A stretch of DNA of 19,533 bases from CAZUZD01 sp964624465 (lineage in GTDB: Bacteria > Planctomycetota > Planctomycetia > Isosphaerales > Isosphaeraceae): contig CAZUZD010000094.1 of NCBI GenBank assembly GCA_964624465.1, forward strand, positions 1 to 19,533, given 5' to 3'. This document shows positions 14,363-19,533 of the stretch, in pieces. Numbering within the stretch: position 1 is the stretch's first letter; every line of letters starts with the position of its first letter. A model generated the notes under the pieces. That model searched no databases and had not been told where the DNA came from. It saw only the letters and a list, made by a program, of their open reading frames with translations. The position numbers and the translations under genes are program-made.

Positions 14363-15772
14363 TCACGGACGACCTCTGCCACCCGAACCCGAGCCTGCCC
14401 CGATTCGCTGCTTGCTGACGGCCAGGTCGTCGATCCAGAGCTTCTGGTCGTGCGGCACGCCGTCGTGGAAGTAGGGCAGCATCATGAACTGGTTGAACTT
14501 CATCTGCGGGAAGTCGGTCGAGCGGAACACCACGTCGGTTCGCTCGACGACGAGCACGCCATCGACCCAGCCCCTCACCTCGCCATCCGGGTTCGCCTTG
14601 TCTCTGGCGGAATCGAGACTGTTGAGCTTGAACATGGCCTCGACGCAGTGCCACAGACCGTCGTCGAACCGGACATCCTGGCTGTCGTAGAAAGTGCCGT
14701 TGTAGCCGCCCTGCAACGGCCCCTGGGTCAAGCCGTGGGGCGCATCCTTGTTCTGGATGTCCTGAGCCGCGAGGCGCAGCTTGCCGTTGACCGGCTCGAC
14801 GTAGAGCGTCAGGTGGCTGGCGGCGGGGCCATGGTACTTGCCGTTTTCGGTGGTCATGAAGTGCAGCAGGTGGGGGCCATACGCCTTTCCCGTCCACGAC
14901 CAGTCCGGGGACAGCCTGAGGTGGAACCGCAGGTAGACGACCTCGGTGGGCTCGATGGCATGACGGCCCCCCGATGAGTCGGACGGGGTGAGCTTGCCCT
15001 GAGGGAAGTGGTACTGGATCGAGTGGCGACCCACCGCCGCATCGTCGCTCAGAGTGAAGCGGTCGTTGCCGTCATACCAGCCCCGAGCCTTCAGGTTCGT
15101 GTCCTCGAAACCCTCGCTGAACAGGATGCCCGAAGCGGTCGCAGGCGGGACTGATTGGGGCTTCGACACCTCGTGGAATGCCTGGATCTTCTGCTTCCAG
15201 AGGGGGAACTGGAGCAGGTCCATCGCCGTGAACTTCTCCGTCGTGCCGATGGACAGCCAGAGCTTGCCGACCTGGTTCTCGGGGGAGAAGCCGACAAGGT
15301 CGCAGCGTCCCGCCTGGGGCAGCTTCAGCGTCTCGCTCCGCAAGATCCACGAGTTGGTGTCGCTGAACGGCTCGTGGAAGACGCGAGGCTCGGCATCGTC
15401 GGAGGCGGGGAGAACCCTGGCCCCGCACCCAGGAGGCAGCGGGAACGGAGGGTTATCGCTGGGCAGTCCCGACCCGACCACGGCCATTGCCGGGCGAAAT
15501 GGCTTCTGCCGCCCGATCACCGGCACGCCGACCTGGACGTCGAGATCCTGGCCCTCGGGAGCTTCGAAGGCGAGCCAGACCTCTCTCGTCTCCGGCGTGA
15601 CTTCCCGATAGACCACCTGCGAGAGGCTCTGGTCGAGCATCGGGATCGCCGTCGCGGGTCCGGTCGCCCTGTCCTCCGTGAAAGTTGGATGGTGGGCCAG
15701 GGCCTCGTGGAAGGTCAGGGCAACGACGAGAGCGACCAGGACGAGCCCCGGCACTGAAGCCAGTCGAGTCAT
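14363..15772 (-). CDS. Secreted two-domain protein with lectin/lyase-like jelly roll
   Basis: This gene encodes 469 residues and is first in the five-gene operon. The ATG at 15772 has an excellent Shine-Dalgarno sequence (GGAGGT, 4 bases upstream) and a signal peptide with cleavage after ALA at 24-26. Residues 27-205 form a beta-rich module (VWLAFEAPEGQDLDVQVGVP, FRPAMAVVGSGLP, PPGCGARVLPAS, FHEPFSDTNSWIL, DLLQFPLWKQKIQAF) that I recall in uncharacterised exported or membrane proteins. Residues 216-460 are a concanavalin-like jelly roll: ILFSEGFED, VVYLRFHLRLSPDWSW, HLTLYVEP, GLWHCVEAMFKLNS, GEVRGWVDGVLVVERTD, LWIDDLAVSK. The last strand and the FEDG-type opening match the fold of the 11462 protein. 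The tail is Gly/Ser-rich. It probably binds or cleaves polysaccharide outside the cytoplasm; the substrate is unknown. Confidence 0.78.
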   Translation of the reverse strand: MTRLASVPGLVLVALVVALTFHEALAHHPTFTEDRATGPATAIPMLDQSLSQVVYREVTPETREVWLAFEAPEGQDLDVQVGVPVIGRQKPFRPAMAVVGSGLPSDNPPFPLPPGCGARVLPASDDAEPRVFHEPFSDTNSWILRSETLKLPQAGRCDLVGFSPENQVGKLWLSIGTTEKFTAMDLLQFPLWKQKIQAFHEVSKPQSVPPATASGILFSEGFEDTNLKARGWYDGNDRFTLSDDAAVGRHSIQYHFPQGKLTPSDSSGGRHAIEPTEVVYLRFHLRLSPDWSWTGKAYGPHLLHFMTTENGKYHGPAASHLTLYVEPVNGKLRLAAQDIQNKDAPHGLTQGPLQGGYNGTFYDSQDVRFDDGLWHCVEAMFKLNSLDSARDKANPDGEVRGWVDGVLVVERTDVVFRSTDFPQMKFNQFMMLPYFHDGVPHDQKLWIDDLAVSKQRIGAGSGSGGRGRP

Positions 15773-15803
15773 GGTGACCTCCGTATCCGGCCGAACTCGG
15801 GAG

Positions 15804-15809
15804 TGTCAA
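15804..15809 (-). promoter_or_regulatory. TTGACA hexamer upstream of the five-gene operon
   Basis: A perfect TTGACA occurs on the minus strand 32 bases before the start codon at 15772. The best -10-like partner at 16-17 bases (GATACG) overlaps the Shine-Dalgarno region, which would leave almost no leader. It is therefore a weak promoter candidate, mentioned because nothing better is visible. Confidence 0.2.
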
Positions 15810-16003
15810 TACCGACCATTGTCCCCCTTTCTCGTTGCGGATTCGACGCACCGCCGACCTCAACCTTGAGATCGCTGAGGCCTGTCTCGATGTCGAGCAG
15901 ATGCAGCAAGCCTTGCGGGGTGGACGCCAGGTTTCGCAATCCCGCCGTTCTTTCGCCGGCCATCGCCTGCTTCTGTTCGTGCTTACCCCCGGTCGTGGCC
16001 CCC

Positions 16004-16296
16004 CGGATGACCCCGGAACAACCGGGCGAAGCCCTGGCCCGGCACAACCCGGTCGATCGGATCGAGCCGCTGGCGAGGGCGGGAGTGCCGGTGCTCCACA
16101 TCCACGGCGACCAGGACACGGTGGTGCCCCTGAAGGTGAATTCCGCCAAATTGCCCGCCGCTACCACAAGTTCGGCGGCGAGCTGAAGGTCATTCTGATC
16201 GAAGGCCGTGGGCACGACATGTGGCCAGGCCGGTTCGAGAGCCAGGAACTCGTCGATTCCGTGATCGCCCGTGCGAAGGGTGGCGACGGCTCCTGA
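16004..16296 (+). pseudogene. Alpha/beta-hydrolase C-terminal fragment with frameshift
   Basis: The frame from about 16007 reads ALARHNPVDRIEPLARAGVP, then VLHIHGDQDTVVPLKVNSA. The next frame continues from about 16145 as QIARRYHKFGGELKVILIEG, RGHDMWPGRFESQELVDSVI, with a stop at 16294-16296. This is the second half of an alpha/beta hydrolase (esterase/prolyl-oligopeptidase-like), carrying the catalytic Asp (GDQD) and His (GRGHDMW). The nucleophile Ser half is missing and a frameshift lies at about 16140-16150. It cannot be an active enzyme. It is divergent from the five-gene operon, which starts about 230 bases to the left; the stretch 15773-16003 between them holds no gene I recognise. Confidence 0.72.
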
Positions 16297-16449
16297 GCCT
16301 ACGATGTCGGAGACCCACTCGTCGCACCCGCTTTGCCCCGAGGTGATCCCAGGAACTCGAACCCCACCTGCGTCGGTACGTCGTCGGGCAGCCCGAGTTC
16401 CCGGTGGATCGTGGCGTGGGTCTGGCCCTCGGCAGGCACCACCTTGGCC

Positions 16450-16800
16450 TCAACCCACGCCTCCCTGGGCCTCGCCGCCAGCCCATCCGACTGGGCCTCG
16501 ACGAACCGACTTCCCACCTCGCTGTCCATGCCAGGGCTCTTCCGGCGTCAGACGATGCCGCGTTGTTGTCGGGTGGCACCCCCCGCGACGGTCGCGAACG
16601 TCCACAGCAACCGCTCGCCCCCCAGCAGCCGGCGGCAGCCCGTCGCCGTCCGCCGACAGCCGCCCCCCTTCCGCCAGCAGCGTGCGCACCACCGGCCGCA
16701 ACCCGGCGACGTCGCCTCGCAGCGTGCGCCGGCGGCTCCACCCGAGGCCCGGGTGCCACCACCAGGTGAAGATCCTCCCGGGTAGCCGTTCACGGGCCAT
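16450..16800 (-). pseudogene. Second, heavily decayed IS66 transposase C-terminal fragment
   Basis: The minus-strand translation reads GRIFTWWWHPGLG, TLRGDVAGLRPVVRTLLAEG, then in other frames LLWTFATVAGG, GVPPDNNAAS and DSEVGSRFVEA. These line up in order with GSVFAWWQRHEVG, TLRSYVVGLKPVVRTLLEAG, LWTFAAVPG, GVPPHNNAAE and DSESGSRYVER of the adjacent IS66 gene, so this is a separate diverged copy of the same C-terminal region with several frameshifts. It sits directly downstream of the larger IS66 remnant in the same orientation. The boundary on the 16300-16450 side is unclear; translated sequence there (THATIHRELGLPDDVP) is open but unrecognised. Confidence 0.65.
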
Positions 16801-16828
16801 GGCCGGACGGCACTCTGATCTGGGGCGA

Positions 16829-18083
16829 TCAGGCCAACAGGGCTGGCGAGGCCGCACCGAAGTTCCGAGCTCGCAGGCAGTCGGTCAGGTAGCCCAGCAC
16901 GTCGCGGCCCCGCTGCCGACAGGTCGCGACCACCGTCAGCATCCGTTCCACATACCGACTACCCGATTCGCTGTCCGTGCCGTGACTGGTCTTTCGCCAG
17001 ATCACCCCGTGACGCAGCGCCCGCTCGGCCGCGTTGTTGTGCGGCGGCACGCCGGGGACCGCCGCGAACGTCCACAGGTGGGTGAAGCCCGCCAGGAGTC
17101 TGCGGCAGACCTCCGCCGTCCAGGGGCAGCCGCACACCGCGCCCGCCTCCAGCAGCGTCCGCACCACCGGCTTGAGCCCCACGACGTACGAGCGCAGGGT
17201 CGACCGGGTGATCGAACCGACCTCGTGCCGCTGCCACCACGCGAAGACCGATCCCGAGAAGTGCAGCAGTCGGGTGCCGACCGTCTGCCCCCCGGTGGCC
17301 CGGTCGATCCTCGACACGAAGTCGCGACCGAGATGAGACCAGCACGTCTGGCGCGCTGGAGCGCGGGCGGAGGTCGAAAAGCGGTCGCAGATGACGACCG
17401 GTCCGACCGGTAGGCCGACCAGGGCGTGCAGGGCGTCGGCCCCCCGCGAGCGGGCGATGCGAAAGGCCGTCGCACCGCTCGTGACCGCGGTCCAGAGCCA
17501 GGACCTCGGCCGCCTGCCGCTCGGTCTTGGCGACCATCCCGAGCGAGACCGACAACCCGAGCAGGTCGCCCAGGACCGCCCGCACCTGCCGCTGGCTCAG
17601 GCGGTGGGTCCCACCGAGCAGGGCGATGGTCGCCTGAAGTCGCGGACCGAACGCGCCGCGTGGCACGCCGGCGGGCAGGTCGGCGCGGGTGGCGACGCCC
17701 CGGACCGCGGGCCGCTCGGCGACCTGGTGCCGCAGGGGCTCGAGGTCGGAGCCAGCCAGCGCATGGCTCCAGCCGCGACAGGCGTTGGGCCGGCAGTCGG
17801 CGACCGCCGTGAGCCGGTCGGGCTCGACCAGAGCCCGGTGGTGCCGCCCATGACCCGGCTGGCCGCCGCGTCGTCGCCCCGAGGGTGGCCGGAGCGGTCG
17901 TCGCTCGACGTAGAGTGGATCACTCGAAGGCGGCTTCGACGAGCTGGAGGAGTTCTGGTCCAGGCGGGCATCCAGGGCCGCGACTCGACGCTCCAGCGAC
18001 TGGAACACGATCAGGAGGGCCGCCTGGGCGGCGGCTGGGACCTGGTCCCAAAGCTCCTTCGGGATGGGCGGTTCGGCGCTCAT
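16829..18083 (-). pseudogene. IS66-family transposase with frameshift and internal deletion
   Basis: The ATG at 18083 starts MSAEPPIPKELWDQVP. The IS66 N-terminal part follows: an alpha-helical stretch, then SSSSSKPPSSDPLYVERR and GGQPGHGRHH, a zinc-binding-type region (CRPNACRGWSH), and a mid part (YLQATIALLGGTHRLSQRQV-like segment). At about 17490-17465 the frame changes and continues as TAFRIARSRGADALHALVG, ICDRFSTSARAPARQTCWSH, LGRDFVSRIDRATGG, then PPHNNAAERALRHGVIWRKT to the stop at 16829. The roughly 30-40 residues expected here, which contain the VDETGW catalytic motif, are missing, so the enzyme is dead. The second and third DDE regions (ICDRF and NNAAERALR) remain. Confidence 0.82.
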
Positions 18084-18183
18084 GATGTCGTTGAACCCGC
18101 AGCCGTCCCAGGCCGCCAGCCACTACTCCCCGTGAACGTGTCCAGCACAAGATCCAGCCCCGAGAAAACTTGGGTTACGCTAG
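18084..18183. other. Junction between divergent IS66 and IS256 remnants
   Basis: A 100-base gap between the IS66 start and the IS256 remnant. It should contain the left end of the IS66 element and the truncation point of the IS256 element. No matching terminal inverted repeats were recognised by eye. Confidence 0.3.
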
Positions 18184-19172
18184 ATGCCATTCGGCTTCAA
18201 ACCCAAGACCATTCGAACCCGGCTCGGCGCGTTGACCGTCCAGGTCCCCCAGACCCGTGGGGTGGCGTTCTATCCTCGGCGTGGGAGAAGGTCCTCCGCT
18301 CCGAACGAGCCTTGAAGCTGGCCGTGGCCGAGATGAATGTGCAGGGCGTCTCGACCCGCAAGGTTTCGGCCATCGTCGAGCAACTCTGCGGCCAGGATGT
18401 GACCAGCTCGGAGGTCAGCCGGGCGGCCCGGGCCCTCGACGAGGAGCTGGCGAAGTGGCGGGAGCGCCCGCTCGGCGAGAGGCCGTACCTGCTGCTTGAC
18501 GCCAGCTACGAGCATGTCCGCCACGGTGGCCAGGTCCGATCGTGTGCCGTCCTGGTGGCCATCGGGATCGACGCCGTGGGCAAGCGTTCGAGCCTGGGCG
18601 TCAGCGTGTCGCTGTCCGAGGCGGAGGTCCACTGGAGGGACTTCCTGGCGTCGCTGCACGCCCGCGGCCTGCACGGGGTGAAGCTGGTCGTCAGGGACGC
18701 CCACGCCGGCCTGAAGGCGGCCCTGGCGGCGCGGTTGACGGGCGTGCCGTGGCAGCGCTGTCAATATCACCTCGTCAAGAACGCGCTGGCGTTCCTGCCC
18801 CGGCCCGACCTGCAGGCGACCGTCGTCGCAGGTCTGCGAGCAGTCTTCAACGCACCCGACCGGCTGAAGGCCGACCGCCAGCTCGAGAAAACGGTCCAGA
18901 CCCTTCGCCCGATCGCCCCCGAGCTGGCCGCCTGGCTGGAGGCGAGCATCCCGGAGGGCCTGTCGGTCTTCAGCCTGCCGCGTCCCCACCGCCGCCGGCT
19001 GCGGACGATCCATGTCGGGGAGCGTCTGAACCAGGAGCTGAAGCTGCGGACCCGGGTCGCGGGGTTGTTCCCGGACGAGGGTTCGCTGCTGCGGCTGGTC
19101 AGCGCCGTGGCGATGGAGATCAGTGAAGAGTGGGAGATGAACTGCAAGTACTTAACGATGAAGCTGGGCTGA
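18184..19172 (+). pseudogene. IS256-family (Mutator) transposase, 5'-truncated and frameshifted
   Basis: From 18184 one frame gives FGFKPKTIRTRLGALTVQVP, QTRGVAFYP, the usual IS256 segment before the catalytic core. A TAG stop lies immediately upstream (18181-18183), so the N-terminal 60-100 residues are lost. At about 18272 one base (a C in tatcc-tcgg) appears missing, and the core continues in another frame: EKVLRSERALKLAVAEMNVQ, GVSTRKVSAIVEQLCG. The DDE triad is intact: LLLDASYEHVR, VVRDAHAGLKAA and GERLNQELKLRTR. The C-terminus EISEEWEMNCKYLTMKLG ends at a natural stop. It is inactive as it stands but is the best-preserved transposase in the window. Confidence 0.83.
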
Positions 19173-19236
19173 CCCGCCGCTCAGGCCACCGCGAACTGCA
19201 AGAAGTGGTGTTGCACGATCCGCGCCGGCATCGCCC

Positions 19237-19396
19237 GGGCTTGCCCCGAGGGCCGTCCGCACGGCCGACCACTGAAGGCGTGCGGAAGGCCGACGAGGTC
19301 CACCAGCTCAAGACCCAGGGTCATTGCCGCCCGGAGATCGCGCGTCGACTGAAGATCGGCTGCACGTCGGTCCGGCGTATTGTCGCTACCGCTTGA
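19237..19396 (+). pseudogene. Serine recombinase (resolvase) C-terminal HTH fragment
   Basis: The frame ending at the TGA at 19394-19396 reads GVRKADEVHQLKTQGHCRPE, IARRLKIGCTSVRRIVATA. This is the helix-turn-helix tail of resolvase/invertase recombinases (x-V-x-x-L-x-x-x-G-x-x-x-x-E-I-A-R-R-L-x-I-G-x-x-S-V-x-R-x-L). The preceding linker (EGRPHGRP, about 19237-19260) is in a different frame. The catalytic N-terminal domain with its Ser is absent. It is a remnant adjoining the IS256 copy. Confidence 0.65.
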
Positions 19397-19423
19397 CGGC
19401 ATCTCGGTCTGCACCCGGCGAGT

Positions 19424-19456
19424 TCAGTTGTCAAGAACGATGATCACCGGACGCAC
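19424..19456 (+). repeat. Dispersed 33-base repeat, copy 2
   Basis: Partner of the copy at 9804-9836; translated in the shared frame it reads SVVKNDDHRTH. It lies just after the resolvase remnant, as the first copy lies just after the IstB remnant. From 19397 to the window end no gene is recognised. Confidence 0.4.
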
Positions 19457-19533
19457 ACGGTGTCCGTCCCGATCCAACGGTGACAGATGCCAGCGAGTGC
19501 AGACGGAGGATTCGTTGGCCCGGAGTTTCACGC

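Larger units (their letters stand above)
16450..19396. mobile_element. Insertion-sequence graveyard (IS66 x2, IS256, resolvase)
   Basis: Four decayed mobile-element genes lie end to end with almost no other DNA between them: two IS66 pieces on the minus strand, then IS256 and a resolvase tail on the plus strand. None is complete. The cluster is probably a hotspot where insertions were tolerated and then eroded. It borders the five-gene operon region on its left. Confidence 0.7.

Noticed and set aside
15803..16006. Possible N-terminal half of the alpha/beta hydrolase
   Set aside because: Translations in all frames lack a G-x-S-x-G nucleophile motif or hydrolase-like strands; recognisable sequence begins only at about 16004.
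17391..18183. Long plus-strand open frame leading into the IS256 core
   Set aside because: It lies opposite the IS66 gene and is a shadow; the real 5' IS256 sequence is in a different frame from 18184.
1..19533. CRISPR array, tRNA or rRNA genes
   Set aside because: No regularly spaced repeats, tRNA-like cloverleaf with T-loop consensus, or rRNA signature sequences were seen on either strand.

Overview
The window is high-GC DNA whose gene content suggests a planctomycete of the Isosphaeraceae type. The clues are a CcbP-like calcium-binding protein, a small secreted Cys-rich protein of a type I associate with this group, a decayed TPR protein of the kind fused to planctomycete Ser/Thr kinases, several decayed insertion sequences, and a short TspO. 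This assignment rests on pattern recognition only; no database search was possible.

Layout from left to right. (1) 230-685 (-): a small secreted protein of unknown function. (2) 1090-4689 (+): a modification-dependent restriction module, an EVE-like/McrB AAA+ protein translationally coupled to the McrC nuclease. The 5' part of mcrB is out of frame with the rest. (3) 4727-5552 (+): three truncated gene pieces end to end (RHS core, PAS domain, TrhO/rhodanese). (4) 7681-5556 (-): an intact two-gene operon, an FGGY D-ribulokinase-like sugar kinase and a class IIA HAD phosphatase, with a 4-base overlap. (5) 8340-9643 (+): a second mosaic of remnants (RHS YD repeats, TPR protein, IS21-type IstB). 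(6) 9943-11422 (+): a secreted coiled-coil protein and a CcbP-like protein. (7) 15772-11462 (-): a tight five-gene operon encoding a secreted two-domain protein with a lectin/lyase-like jelly roll, a four-helix TspO, a cupin, an exported nitrilase-fold amidase, and a second membrane-anchored jelly-roll protein. (8) 16004-19396: an insertion-sequence graveyard with a truncated alpha/beta hydrolase, two same-strand IS66 remnants, an IS256 transposase broken by one frameshift, and a serine-recombinase tail.

The intact functional blocks are the kinase/phosphatase pair, the five-gene envelope/secreted operon, and probably McrBC if the frameshift is an error or is tolerated. The least ordinary unit is the 11462-15772 operon, which puts two secreted carbohydrate-binding or lyase-like proteins together with TspO, a cupin and a secreted C-N hydrolase. 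Everything around the intact blocks is unusually rich in gene fragments, which points to repeated insertion, recombination and deletion.
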